Notes under the pieces: generated by a model
The model's database searches: none
The model's input: the letters and a program-made list of their open reading frames with translations, nothing else
What the model was told of the DNA's origin: nothing
Origin: Vibrio panuliri
GTDB taxonomy: Bacteria; Pseudomonadota; Gammaproteobacteria; Enterobacterales; Vibrionaceae
NCBI RefSeq assembly: GCF_009938205.1
Contig: NZ_AP019655.1
Coordinates: 620,001-684,000, forward strand
DNA: 64,000 nucleotides
Direction of reading: 5' to 3'
Translations under genes and position numbers: made by a program
Shown here: positions 47,090 through 56,788 of the stretch, piece by piece
How positions within the stretch are numbered: position 1 is the stretch's first letter
Layout: every line of letters starts with the position of its first letter

Positions 47090-47830
47090 ATGAAAAAATA
47101 TTTAGCGATAGTGCTATTTACCTTGATGGGATTGTCGGGGGGCGTAAATGCGGCGTTCGTTGAATCAGCCACTGGCAATGCATCTTACAACCTGACTTTT
47201 AGTGGTACGATTTTGGATGTCCGTCCTGTATGGGTTTGGGAAATTCCTGATGCATCAAAAACAGCGATGACGGGATTAAGTGCACTTGTTATTAACGGTA
47301 TTCAACGTAACGGTAGCACCACGTTCACTTTTCCATCGAAAGATGCGGTAACGCTTATCCACGGTTACATGAAAGGCATCTCAGCAATGGGTGGTATTGG
47401 TCTGACGCCTGTGATTAAAGTGGGTAACGACGGATCAACGGTAACAATGAATGGTACGACGCAAGCAGTAACGGTTGTTGCAACAGGGACTATATCAGGC
47501 ACAGCGGTTGCAGCAGGTACGATGCGTGTGAATGCAACCGCTTACCTAGGTGGTGCATTGTTTGATGGTACAGCGGCGAAATACTTCGGTGCGACTCAAG
47601 CTCAAACCTTGTTAGCTGACAACCAAACTGGGTTTACTACAATTTACCCAAGTATCGCAGAGGGCACGAGTACGTTTGCACAAGCTGAAGCGCTTCTAGC
47701 TAACCAAGCAAGCACGAAAATATCGGGTGCGTACTCGGTGAGTATCGATGATTACACGTTGATGTTCCCATCGGGAAGCTTACCAGACACTTGGGCCGCG
47801 ATTATTCCGGTCACGGTTACACTGAAATAA
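47090..47830 (+). CDS. K88/F4-like fimbrial subunit, paralogue 1
   Basis: 246 residues. Signal peptide (LFTLMGLSGGVNAA) then YNLTFSGTILDVRPVWVWEI, which resembles the N-terminal strand of F4/K88 FaeG-type subunits (FNGSVDIGGSITADDYRQKW). Ends in IIPVTVTLK, a groove strand. No cysteines, as in FaeG. A GAGAGGA ribosome site is strong. First of three tandem paralogues that share the W-[VL]-W-[EQ] motif and the P-x-T-W-x-A-x-I ending, so probably structural subunits of the same fimbria. Confidence 0.83.
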   Translation: MKKYLAIVLFTLMGLSGGVNAAFVESATGNASYNLTFSGTILDVRPVWVWEIPDASKTAMTGLSALVINGIQRNGSTTFTFPSKDAVTLIHGYMKGISAMGGIGLTPVIKVGNDGSTVTMNGTTQAVTVVATGTISGTAVAAGTMRVNATAYLGGALFDGTAAKYFGATQAQTLLADNQTGFTTIYPSIAEGTSTFAQAEALLANQASTKISGAYSVSIDDYTLMFPSGSLPDTWAAIIPVTVTLK

Positions 47831-47874
47831 GTTCAGTCGTCGTTAGTTTGATTAAATAAATTAGGTATAGAATC

Positions 47875-48696
47875 ATGAAAAAGACACTAATAGCACTTTC
47901 TATGCTGACCGCACTTGTGTCAGCAAACCAAGCTCTCGCGGCTTTTTCGGATGCGCCAGCGAACGGAGACCTGACTATTACGGGCACCCTAACCAACATC
48001 AACCCTAAATGGTTGTGGCAAATTCCAGATGCGACTAAGGCTAAAGTTAGCAACATCGTTACCTACAAAATCACAGCTATACCAAACGGCGAAAATAGTG
48101 AGTTTGAAGTGTTAAAAGGCGAAACACTGGACTTTTTACAGGGCTATACGAAAACTGCTTCGGTGGCTGGTGGTGGTGCAGGTATGACACCAGTTGTGAC
48201 GATTGCGGGCACAAAGTGGAATGAAGATAATAGTGCATCCCCGCGCTCGGTTACAGTGACAACCACAACGGGCACGGGTGAGTCTGCAACAACGGCGAAT
48301 ACGGGGACAATGACATTTGACGTTACTCAAGGGGTGTCAATAGCGTTAAGGTATGCTGATCTTACTGGAAGTGGCTTTAAATCAATTGTTTATGATGGTG
48401 TAAGCGCGCCTGTTTCTGTTCCAATTCTACTTACTGCAGCTCAAATTATGCGTAATAATGTAAAACATTTTTCTGCTGTCTACACTAACGAGGATACAAG
48501 TGCGGGCTCCAACTTTTTCCAGAATGATATACTCCGGTTCCTTAGAGGAGATATTGGTAAAGCCGACATAGGAAGAAATAGTTTTGTATCTGCTGGGTAC
48601 GCCTCTAAAATTAACAACTTCAAGCTAGTTTTCCCAACAGCCAGCGTTCCCACCTCTTGGAACGCGACCATCCCTGTGACGATTTCTATGAAATAA
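47875..48696 (+). CDS. K88/F4-like fimbrial subunit, paralogue 2
   Basis: 273 residues. Signal peptide (TALVSANQALA), then GDLTITGTLTNINPKWLWQI matching paralogue 1. Ends TSWNATIPVTISMK. A middle segment (about residues 150-225, from LRYADLTGSGF) differs from paralogue 1 in length and is richer in AT, perhaps the variable, exposed region. Spaced 44 bp from paralogue 1 and followed by a hairpin at 48716. Confidence 0.83.
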   Translation: MKKTLIALSMLTALVSANQALAAFSDAPANGDLTITGTLTNINPKWLWQIPDATKAKVSNIVTYKITAIPNGENSEFEVLKGETLDFLQGYTKTASVAGGGAGMTPVVTIAGTKWNEDNSASPRSVTVTTTTGTGESATTANTGTMTFDVTQGVSIALRYADLTGSGFKSIVYDGVSAPVSVPILLTAAQIMRNNVKHFSAVYTNEDTSAGSNFFQNDILRFLRGDIGKADIGRNSFVSAGYASKINNFKLVFPTASVPTSWNATIPVTISMK

Positions 48697-48715
48697 TACT
48701 CAGCGAAGGTTAAGT

Positions 48716-48742
48716 CATGCTCCCCACTTTTAGGGGGGCATG
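48716..48742 (+). terminator. Hairpin after pilin paralogue 2
   Basis: CATGCTCCCC pairs with GGGGGGCATG (one G:U), followed by CTTTC. It may partly terminate transcription so that paralogue 3 is expressed less. Confidence 0.6.
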
Positions 48743-48882
48743 CTTTCTGACTTATCCGTTGTAAATATTAACAAGATATTCATTTTTAAAACAGGACTAC
48801 CTCAGTGTTATTCCAACAAGTGAAACTCAGCAGACAGCGTTGATTCATTCACCCCACCACGCGAGGATGTACAAGGTTCATT

Positions 48883-49686
48883 ATGAAAAAGAAGAGATTG
48901 TTCTTATGGCTTTTATTAGGTGCAACCGCAGTGCCGGCCGAAACCAAACAATTTGTGATGCCGAGCGACATTGAGTTCTCAGGCTCAGTCCTAGAAACCG
49001 CGCCTAACTGGTTATGGCAATTAGAGCCTACTACTCGCGCTTGGGCAACGGACTGGTTCGCAGTTGAGAATGAGGCGACTCGAGATGGTGAGGCGTTTGT
49101 GTTTAATTACGCAGTCAAGAATGCGAAGGGTCGCGCGGCTTTAGTTCTAGGTTATATGAAAAGCGACGCCAGTACTGGACGCCGTGGACTCGCACCAGAA
49201 GTCAGCATTGTGGATATTAATGGTGCTTCAGTCGTTCTTAATGGCAATATTGTGAAACAGCGCATTAGTATTGAAGCACTTGGTAAAACCAAAGATGAAC
49301 GTACCGTTAAGGGCGCTCTGAGCTTTTCGGTTGAATCTGCGTTTGGTGCTTTATATAAGCGGAAAGGTGTTACAGATAAATTTTTTGCCGAAGCGTACAA
49401 CAACAGTATTGGATGGGCTGCATTCAGCCTTATTCGTTGGTACTTAGGCGATTACATCAATGATGAGTATCGCTTTAACGAGGCGGGAAAAATGATGAAT
49501 GAAACCTACATTCGTCCAGAATCGAGTGTGTCGATTGAAGCCATTATTGATGGCACTCGCGAGCCGACTGTGATTTGTGACGTCATTGGCAGTTTTACTT
49601 CCCATTTGTCGGAAGTAAGTACGCGCTGGATTGAAGTGCCTAAAACGTGGACTGCGTCGATGACCATTAATGTCCGCATGAAGTAA
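48883..49686 (+). CDS. K88/F4-like fimbrial subunit, paralogue 3
   Basis: 267 residues. Signal peptide (MKKKRLFLWLLLGATAVPA) then PSDIEFSGSVLETAPNWLWQ, the motif shared with the other two, and a KTWTASMTINVRMK ending. The middle (LIRWYLGDYINDEYRFNEAG) parallels the LRFLRGDIGKADIGRN segment of paralogue 2. It has one cysteine (VICDVIG). More divergent than the first two, perhaps a minor or tip subunit. A 187-bp gap with a hairpin separates it from paralogue 2. Confidence 0.8.
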   Translation: MKKKRLFLWLLLGATAVPAETKQFVMPSDIEFSGSVLETAPNWLWQLEPTTRAWATDWFAVENEATRDGEAFVFNYAVKNAKGRAALVLGYMKSDASTGRRGLAPEVSIVDINGASVVLNGNIVKQRISIEALGKTKDERTVKGALSFSVESAFGALYKRKGVTDKFFAEAYNNSIGWAAFSLIRWYLGDYINDEYRFNEAGKMMNETYIRPESSVSIEAIIDGTREPTVICDVIGSFTSHLSEVSTRWIEVPKTWTASMTINVRMK

Positions 49687-49847
49687 TTCAAAATTAATAG
49701 CATGAAGCAATGAGCTGTGGGGCTTGTGGCAAAAAATATCTTAATGTGAGTTTTGATTGGAAGGAAACCGATTTTAGTTGAAAACGACCTCAATATTGAA
49801 CAATTGATTTGCCAGATCTAAGTCTGAGTTAGTTTGTTTATTTTTGG

Positions 49848-50099
49848 ATGATGAGCAATAGCTCCCGATACGGATTTCCTCTTATCTACTTGGGTGAGCA
49901 AGAAGCGGATAAGTTATTAATGGATAATGCTGCATTGTTATTGCTTGATGTATCTGCGGTATGGTCTGGGATTGAATTGATGGATGGATTCAATATCAAA
50001 CAAGGAACGTCGCTATACGAAGATACTAAGAAAGTGATTGAAGTTACTGTAGTTAATAGTCGAGAGTTGGAGCATAGACAGAGAAAAGCCTCAGCTTAA
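49848..50099 (+). CDS. Small hypothetical protein after the fimbrial operon
   Basis: 83 residues, not recognised. Mixed hydrophobic/acidic first half (LIYLGEQEADKLLMDNAALLLL) and a basic end. No signal peptide and no good ribosome site. It might be a truncated regulator; a chance frame is also possible. Confidence 0.38.
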   Translation: MMSNSSRYGFPLIYLGEQEADKLLMDNAALLLLDVSAVWSGIELMDGFNIKQGTSLYEDTKKVIEVTVVNSRELEHRQRKASA

Positions 50100-50673
50100 A
50101 GCTGGTGTTTGTGACTTGGTGTTGTCATATCAGGTCACTGCTCCATAGGTGTGATACCAAGCATAAAGCGGCGTAATTTCAGCACGTAAGTATGAAGGGG
50201 TCAAGGTCATGGCAAATATATATAAATTTCCAACGCCAAAACGAGTTGATAAGGCAATTATCAACTCTAAACCCCGTTTGGTAGTTTCACTGTGTTAAGT
50301 AGACCGAATATTGATCGGACACATGGGTATAGATGCCAATCGCTTTCTCGCAGTAGCAGTAGTACCGGGTATAATATGCAGCCAACAAGCTGTCGGCTCG
50401 GATCCGAAAGTGCTGTGCGTCGGATAAAGATAGCTGGCCAGATCCGTGCACCTCAATAAACGGGATGGTGTTGGTTTATGATCTCGGTGCTTGTCGCTGT
50501 GATGGTTTCTTCGCGCACGTAAAATTGCAAAACATGACGCAACATATCCACAAACATATTATCAACGCAGCGCTCATGGCTACGACACCGAGATTGGGAG
50601 TCGGGAAAATCAGCGTTTTGTAGAAATTCTTGGCTCTGGCGTGGTGTTGCTATACTGGGATAAAGTGCCGGGT
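50100..50673. other. Relic-like stretch, possibly with a Tn3-type trace
   Basis: No intact gene. A short frame at 50209 (MANIYKFPTPKRVDKAII) has a ribosome-like AAGG before it but stops after 29 codons. On the minus strand near 50330, CEKAIGIYTHVSDQYSVY resembles the SIYTHISDQY segment of Tn3-type transposases; the match does not extend, so this is a weak hint only. Confidence 0.3.
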
Positions 50674-50716
50674 GTAGTGGTCAACTAAAATTAGTCACGG
50701 TTTAAGAGCTTTCCCA
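50674..50716 (-). repeat. Detached IS3 end, second copy
   Basis: GTAGTGGTCAACTAAAATTA and following bases repeat, with a few changes, the terminal 43 bp of the IS3 remnant at 40612-40655 in the same orientation. No transposase sequence is attached. The two copies bracket the fimbrial operon. Confidence 0.75.
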
Positions 50717-51201
50717 AAATATTCGTCTGTCGTGCCACTCAGTAATAGTTTCATGTCATTACAAGGAGCGATTAACCGATCCTTCATCGAAATCTACATT
50801 GCATTTTGGTTGAGACTTGAAGTAATTATTTTGTTGGGGACATTATATTAATAAAGTACTAGGCGTAATAGCTATAGCTAAGTCAGCTATTATGATAACA
50901 TTTTTCTTTCGCTTTATTATAACTTTCCAAATAATTTCATGATGTTACTTAATCCAAACCTATTAGAGCTAGAACGTTAAATTGTGCTACATCTACTACC
51001 ATCAATAAAAGTTGTTGAAATATTTTTATTGAATGACAATAATTTTTTTTTCATATCCGTTGTGGTGGGTAAGTTATTGTTTATAAATAATTAATTTGCA
51101 ATCTGGCTCTGTGGCTAATTTTGTTTGTGTTGTGTTTTTATTTTTAAGTTTCGATACTCAGGACTAACAATTAGTCAGTCCAATAGAGATATCAACTGTA
51201 T
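50717..51201. other. 485-bp AT-rich stretch before the two-partner-secretion genes
   Basis: No gene or structured element that I can support; it should contain the promoter of the TpsB/TpsA pair. Confidence 0.4.
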
Positions 51202-52702
51202 ATGAAATGTAAACAAAACCTACAAAGCGAGTTGTTAAGTGTGCTGTTTGGTGTGGTGTGCTTTACAGCATCAAGTTTCTCCTTTGCCAGTTCAAATTTG
51301 GTTATTGAGTCTACTATTCTCAACGACGAAGATATTACGAAAATAATTGAAGACTCTACGTTAGGTACATCACTTTCTTTTGAATTGTTGGATTCAAATC
51401 TTAAGAGTATTTTAATTGATAAATACGATATTTTAGTTCCTATTATTTCAATTGAGAATAATGATGGGTTTGATGTAATAAAAGCTGAAGCTAGTCAATA
51501 TGAAAGTATCACAGATAATTTTGATGATAATATTCATAATCTAGTCTGTGAACAATTATGTTCTAAAAATGACATTCGTAAAAAGGACTTGTTGGGTGTT
51601 GTTAATAGCATCGATAGCATTAACTCCTTATCTGCTCATTTGGAACTTTTACCGGGTAGTTTACCAAGGCATAGCGATTTGATTGTTGATGTAAAACCAA
51701 AGAAAAATTTTTTTGCGTCTAGAGGCGGATAATCGAGGTAATGAATACACGGGTAATTACGTGTATTCACTTTATGGACAAATTAATTCCACATTTACCA
51801 ACTATGATCAGATTAATACAAAATTTGAAACGTCCAATCTAATTGGGAAGAAGTCGGCATCCATTTATTATAGTGATTACTTACCATCAATAGATGCTAA
51901 TTATGACGTCGCAGCTGTATATGACTATTATCTTTTAAAAAAGGAATTACAAAAATTCCAAATAACTGGAGATAGTTTTAAATACTCGTTTATGATAAGA
52001 AAGGTTCCCTTTTTTGATTATGCGTCATCCATAAATGCAGGGGTTACCTTTGTTGATAATACAAGTCATTTATTAGGATTATCAACAGATAAAGATATTG
52101 TTTATAGTGAGATTGGCTATACAAAAAAAATACGATAACTTTGATGGGTTTCGTGCTGTTGTCAACTTTAACTATGTGAGCGGGGATGTGAGCTTTGGTG
52201 ATCAACAAGCTGAAGAGATCGATTCGGACTCCGTCAATATTGGTGGTAACTTTAAAATATTGCGTTCGTATTTTAATGCATCTTATCAGTTTTTTCCATA
52301 CGAAGTAGAATTACTTATGAGAGGTCAGTTGGCTAATCATAAAAACTTAGCTAATGAGTTAAAAATTGATATTGGAGATAGTCTATTTTCTTATCAACGC
52401 GGTTTCACCATTAATGATGGAATATTAAATGCTATTTCACTATCAAGATATGATTTGGTTTTCAATCAAAATCTGAAATATGGGGTAAACTATCAAATGC
52501 TTATGGCTATATTCAAGATGCTCAGCCTTATTTCAGCGATAACAACAAGGTTAATATCTATGATCTTTCGTTATTCTTAAAAGGGGAGTGGAGTGGTTTA
52601 AGTTACGAAATGTCTTTCAGCAAAGCACTTGGTGCTAAAGTGCATAATGCACTCCACGATGATAGATTTTTATTTACAATAGGTAAAACCTTTAATTTTT
52701 AG
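51202..52702 (+). pseudogene. TpsB-type outer-membrane transporter (FhaC/HMW1B family) broken by three frameshifts
   Basis: Frames at 51202-51732, 51713-52138, 52098-52580 and on to IGKTFNF-stop at 52702 join into one protein of about 500 residues: signal peptide, POTRA-like region (SLSFELLDSNLKSILIDKYD...) and a beta-barrel ending in Phe (YIQDAQPYFSDNNK near the end, FTIGKTFNF last). Breaks: an extra T in the run near 51710, an extra A in the run near 52128, and a missing T near 52497. The intact form would secrete the TpsA protein encoded 10 bp later. True decay and sequencing error are both possible. Confidence 0.82.
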
Positions 52703-52712
52703 GGGAGGATGT

Positions 52713-55037
52713 ATGAAAATTAATAGTATCTACTTAAGTATTGCTGTTACCGTAGCCAGCTTTAGAGCATTTGCATTACCTAATGCATCTCCAACGATTG
52801 TAAGTGGTGATGGTCAAGTGACTACTACTGGTTCTTCAATGTTGATTAATCACACGGCAAATAAGTCTATTCTTAATTGGAAGTCGTTTAATATCGGTGT
52901 TGGTGAATCTGTCAATGTTACTATGCCAAATGCGGCGTCTGCTCTTTACCGTGTGTCTGGAAGTGCTACCAATATTTTTGGTCAACTGAATGTACCTAAT
53001 GGTCAGCTTTATGTCGTTAATCCTGCGGGTATAACACTAGGCGATGGCTCAGTCATTAGAGGGGCAAATGTTACACTTTCAACATCCTCTATCACCGATG
53101 GTGACTTCATTTCCGGAAATTTAAATGCGACAGCAAAAGGTGTAATTAATATACATGACACAGTAAATCTGGATGGTGTAGTAACATTAAAAGGCTCGAG
53201 AATTATAGTCGGAGCAGGTCTAGAAACCCCCGGACACATTGTGGGTAAGAATGGCTCGACTATTCATTTATTAGGGAATGATTATGTTTGGTTATATCCG
53301 AATTCAACAATTAAAGCTGTAGATTCCGGGGATATAGATGTAAATATAATTTCAAGTAATGATGATCCTAACTTTAACGCAAGGGCCGTGTTTCAAAATG
53401 GAGCTATGTTAGACGCGGGGCAAGGAAAAGTAGAGATTAGAGCCACCCAATCACTAATAGGTAGATATGATGGCAGTTCAAAAACGGTGACCTTGAAAGG
53501 CGGTTTACTATCTATATTAGGTAGTACTCGTGGTGTTAGTTTGTACAATCCAATCATTACAGCTAAAAACTTACATATTGAAGGAAACACTTCTTTAGGA
53601 GAAAACGGACTTCCGGGAGACGGTATATTTATTGCTGGTGGTCAGGTCGAATTTAATGTCGAAAATGGTGAAGTGATAGGTAGGGACTTGCGTGAAGGTA
53701 CTAATTTACAGACCGCTGGAATAAGGATTATTACAAACGGGGAAACTTCACTAGACCCCTCCTTTAAACCTAAATTTAAGATAAATGGTCACGTACGCTT
53801 TGAAGGCAGCGGTATCTCCAACTCAGGACTAGTCTTCTACAATAGGATGAATAAAAGTGATAGACCTGCTATTACATTTGAAGTCACACCCGGGTCAACA
53901 TTAACTATGCTAGGGCACGCTACTGGTGTGTCGGGCGGAGCATATGGTGCCAGCGCAGTATCGGGAATTTCTACATTAGGCTTTTTTGGGGCGCCCTCTT
54001 TTATGTTTGATAACCAAGGTAGTATCGCATTAGAGGGTGATACAGATTCACCTGAAGGAATTGGGGTAAATTTCAAAGAGCCATCGTCAAATGATGGTGG
54101 GCCTTCGAATGTATATATTGCCTCTTCAGAAGGTTCGAATTTCACCATTAATGGTAAAGCACCTGTATTGTCAGGAATTGCTCTTAATACTGAAACTTTT
54201 GATACATCGAAAAACAAAGGAAGTGTAGCTCTCACAGGAGAATCAAACAAAGGGGATGGAATTTTGGTAGAAGGGGGTTCTACCACCCTTTCAAATATAA
54301 CCCTTAAAGGGAATTCAGTTTCTGGTAACGGGGTTTCTATCCAAAGTGTAATAAAAGGCGACAATTTAAATGTCGCAGGTATTAGTACTAGCGGCGCGGG
54401 CATTACTGTTGATAAGGGTGTGACTACCTCAGGTAATTCTAGTTTTTCAGGCCAGTCAGTTTCAGGGAAAGGAGTTAATATCTCGGAGAAAATTATTTCC
54501 ACTGGAGATATTGGTATTAGCGGTAGATCAACCAGTGGTTTTGGTGTTTCTGTTGGCGGTAGTATTGAGTCTACTGATAACGTGAACATCGTTGGTAGTT
54601 CTTTTTCTGGAGATGGATTAAACGTTGAAAAAGGCGGAAAAATTACTTCTTCAAATAATCTTAATTTAGGAGGGGTTTCTAAACTGGGTAATGGGGTCAG
54701 TCTGTCAGGAGATGTTAAGTCTGAGAATCTATCTGTTACAGCAGATACTGATTCGGGTGTCGCTTTAGTCGCCACAGGTAATATTCAGTCGGCACAGCAA
54801 CAGATAAATGTAGTAGCTGGAGCAAAAGGAAAATCTACGGCAATTTCAGGCACAGGCTTTGACACTAGCAGTATTAATATCACTAGGGATGACGGTATTC
54901 CGCTCTCATTGAAAAACGATGTTGAAATGGCTATTAATGATTCAATAACTGCAATGTCATCAAACCCGTCAATATCGCTAAACCAATTAAGATGTACATC
55001 TAAAGAGGAGTGTGCAAGCATCAAATATAGGAAATAA
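52713..55037 (+). CDS. TpsA-type secreted adhesin (filamentous haemagglutinin family)
   Basis: 774 residues. Signal peptide (cut after RAFA), then a TPS secretion domain (about 25-260) with ILNWKSFNIGVGESVNV and LYVVNPAGITLGDGSVI, the NPAGI variant of the family NPNGI motif. The remainder is a predicted beta-helix; residues about 515-690 hold seven or so repeats of about 24 residues centred on SGxGV. The C-terminus has a cysteine pair (CTSKEEC), reminiscent of the disulfide loop that tethers HMW1-type adhesins to the surface. GGGGAGGA ribosome site, 10 bp after the TpsB relic. Short for a TpsA protein. Confidence 0.88.
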   Translation: MKINSIYLSIAVTVASFRAFALPNASPTIVSGDGQVTTTGSSMLINHTANKSILNWKSFNIGVGESVNVTMPNAASALYRVSGSATNIFGQLNVPNGQLYVVNPAGITLGDGSVIRGANVTLSTSSITDGDFISGNLNATAKGVINIHDTVNLDGVVTLKGSRIIVGAGLETPGHIVGKNGSTIHLLGNDYVWLYPNSTIKAVDSGDIDVNIISSNDDPNFNARAVFQNGAMLDAGQGKVEIRATQSLIGRYDGSSKTVTLKGGLLSILGSTRGVSLYNPIITAKNLHIEGNTSLGENGLPGDGIFIAGGQVEFNVENGEVIGRDLREGTNLQTAGIRIITNGETSLDPSFKPKFKINGHVRFEGSGISNSGLVFYNRMNKSDRPAITFEVTPGSTLTMLGHATGVSGGAYGASAVSGISTLGFFGAPSFMFDNQGSIALEGDTDSPEGIGVNFKEPSSNDGGPSNVYIASSEGSNFTINGKAPVLSGIALNTETFDTSKNKGSVALTGESNKGDGILVEGGSTTLSNITLKGNSVSGNGVSIQSVIKGDNLNVAGISTSGAGITVDKGVTTSGNSSFSGQSVSGKGVNISEKIISTGDIGISGRSTSGFGVSVGGSIESTDNVNIVGSSFSGDGLNVEKGGKITSSNNLNLGGVSKLGNGVSLSGDVKSENLSVTADTDSGVALVATGNIQSAQQQINVVAGAKGKSTAISGTGFDTSSINITRDDGIPLSLKNDVEMAINDSITAMSSNPSISLNQLRCTSKEECASIKYRK

Positions 55038-55104
55038 AAGTTCTTAATGGTACGATGGACGAAGTTGTACTATTCAGACGTAGTACTTTGCAGTTTATGT
55101 TCAT

Positions 55105-55131
55105 ATCTGGGCTAGATTTTCTAGCCCAGAT
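55105..55131 (+). terminator. Terminator-like hairpin after TpsA
   Basis: Perfect 11-bp stem ATCTGGGCTAG/CTAGCCCAGAT with loop ATTTT, 68 bases after the TpsA stop. No T-run follows. Confidence 0.7.
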
Positions 55132-55696
55132 GAGCTCACAAATAATTCTGTGTAACCGCTAGTGTTAACATATGTTACTCAGAGTAGGCGCTAATTGTTT
55201 AGTGGTATAGTGAGATTGGCCATTTAGTTAGAAGACATACCACCACTTCACAAGAATATTATGAAATATGCACAAGGTAGTGCTTTAGTACCAAGTTTAA
55301 ATTAGAAGCAAGCAGGTAATCCTAGTTCAAAACTCTTCAACCTAAGCCAGAATGTTTGCAAATCTAGGTTCGCTAGTTAAGAAAAAGAACGTAACAAAAA
55401 AGCGAAAATGAATCCCCTAATTTAATGAGGCCCACAAGTTTGGTGGGGTTCATCGTATGGACCAGTTTTAACTAGTCATTAGTATGTATTGCTTCTTTTC
55501 TATGGTGTTAAAAGTCAACAACTAAGCGATAAAATTACATTAATAAATTTGATTGTTATTCATTGTTGTCTACTCATACTCTGTGACGATAAACCGAAAT
55601 ACAAAGGAAGATAATAGCAATTACGTAAGAGGATTATCTAACCGCAAGATGTTTTAGTGTGCTTAAGTGTTTTATCGAAAATTGAGGGTCAGTGTT
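55132..55696. other. 565-bp non-coding stretch
   Basis: AT-rich, no gene seen. TGGTAT at 55202 and ATACCA at 55237 form a loose inverted pair. Confidence 0.4.
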
Positions 55697-55879
55697 ATGG
55701 GGATCACTAAACGTGAATTTGAGATATTAAAAAGGCGTATTGATACTATCTCTGATAATCAGTTGAAAGAACTTAAAACCTTGATAGATGCAAAATTAAC
55801 AAGAGATAGCTCATGTAACATCACCTCGGAAGAGGTTGATTTTTTGTTGGAAATTTTTAGTCCCACAGATGTAAATTAG
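55697..55879 (+). CDS. Small hypothetical helical protein
   Basis: 60 residues (MGITKREFEILKRRIDTISD...), charged and predicted helical throughout, ending SPTDVN. GAGG lies about nine bases before the ATG at 55697, which favours this start over 55667. No family recognised; its length and charge fit a small cytosolic regulator or antitoxin-like protein, but nothing specific supports that. Confidence 0.5.
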   Translation: MGITKREFEILKRRIDTISDNQLKELKTLIDAKLTRDSSCNITSEEVDFLLEIFSPTDVN

Positions 55880-55984
55880 TAAAAACAACTCATAAACTTG
55901 AAGGCTTCGCAATGAGAGAATTCTGGCTACACTCACATTTTTACAGTTGTCAAGAAGTACAAATGGATTATATCACCAAAGGAG

Positions 55985-56350
55985 TAGCGTATTAATTTTT
56001 CAGGTGGCGCACGCTCAATTTGGTTTCGTAATGATCTAGAAAACTTCAAAAGGCGCCTTATCGCTTTAAGGTTGCTGAAAATGGTGTCATTCAAACGGAC
56101 GAGCAAGTTATTGCCCTTAAGCGTAATTAAGCATGATGAAAAAGTTTGTTGTGAGATAGAAACAACCCATTCAGGTTATCTAGTCTCTCAAGACACGTTT
56201 TAGATGTTGATCTTATCTACCCGCATACATGCTTGATACCTACAGCAAAGTTTCCTTCACTAAGCCCTACATGGCAAAAAATATCAATCACAGCAGCAGA
56301 TATTGCTTTGGTTTCCGCCGTTTTCAGGCTTAACTTTTACAGAATGGACG
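55985..56350 (+). mobile_element. IS481-like transposase remnant
   Basis: Short pieces in different frames: GGARSIWFRNDLENFKRRL, then YRFKVAENGVIQTDEQVIAL, then IETTHSGYLVSQDTF, DTYSKVSFTKPYMAKN and ITAADI. In order they follow the HTH-linker and the start of the DDE core of IS481-type transposases. At least four frame changes; both ends are missing. Confidence 0.65.
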
Positions 56351-56788
56351 TAGTCGCTAAGATGATGTACAACGGTCGATTCATGAATGCGAACAGCTTG
56401 TGAAATCATAGTCTAACTCCAACCTTTAGAAGCTAGTAAAACAGCCTTAATGCGGCTACTAACTCTATTGAAAATCAAATATCTTCAATGGTTATGAGTA
56501 TACTTGCTTGACGACAAAATATTTTTATTATAATGACAATATTTTTTGTTATCCATCAGTGTTACCGAAATGTATTCTTCAAAATAATTTATTTATCCAT
56601 TAGAAATCTACATTAATCAGAGAGGTGTGATAACCATTCCTGTTGTTAGTTGTCCCTCTATATTTAATTTTCATGATGAAGCGTAAGTGAATATATAAAT
56701 TGAAACTCTGCACACGCTGGGGTTTAACCTTAAGCATCGAGTTAGTTAAAAGAGACTGCACTCGTAGTTTTTTATTGCTGGTGGCAAA
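56351..56788. promoter_or_regulatory. Upstream region of the Ig-like lipoprotein gene
   Basis: 438-bp AT-rich stretch with no gene. It should hold the promoter for the three-gene surface set that follows. No operator could be recognised. Confidence 0.4.

Noticed and set aside
50200..50430. Tn3-family transposase relic as a firm call
   Set aside because: Only an 18-residue stretch on the minus strand resembles TnpA; no flanking motif or inverted repeat supports it, so it is only mentioned as a hint.
53837..54775. 312-codon minus-strand open frame inside TpsA
   Set aside because: A Pro/Ser-rich mirror of the repetitive TpsA coding sequence; no start signal and no family likeness.
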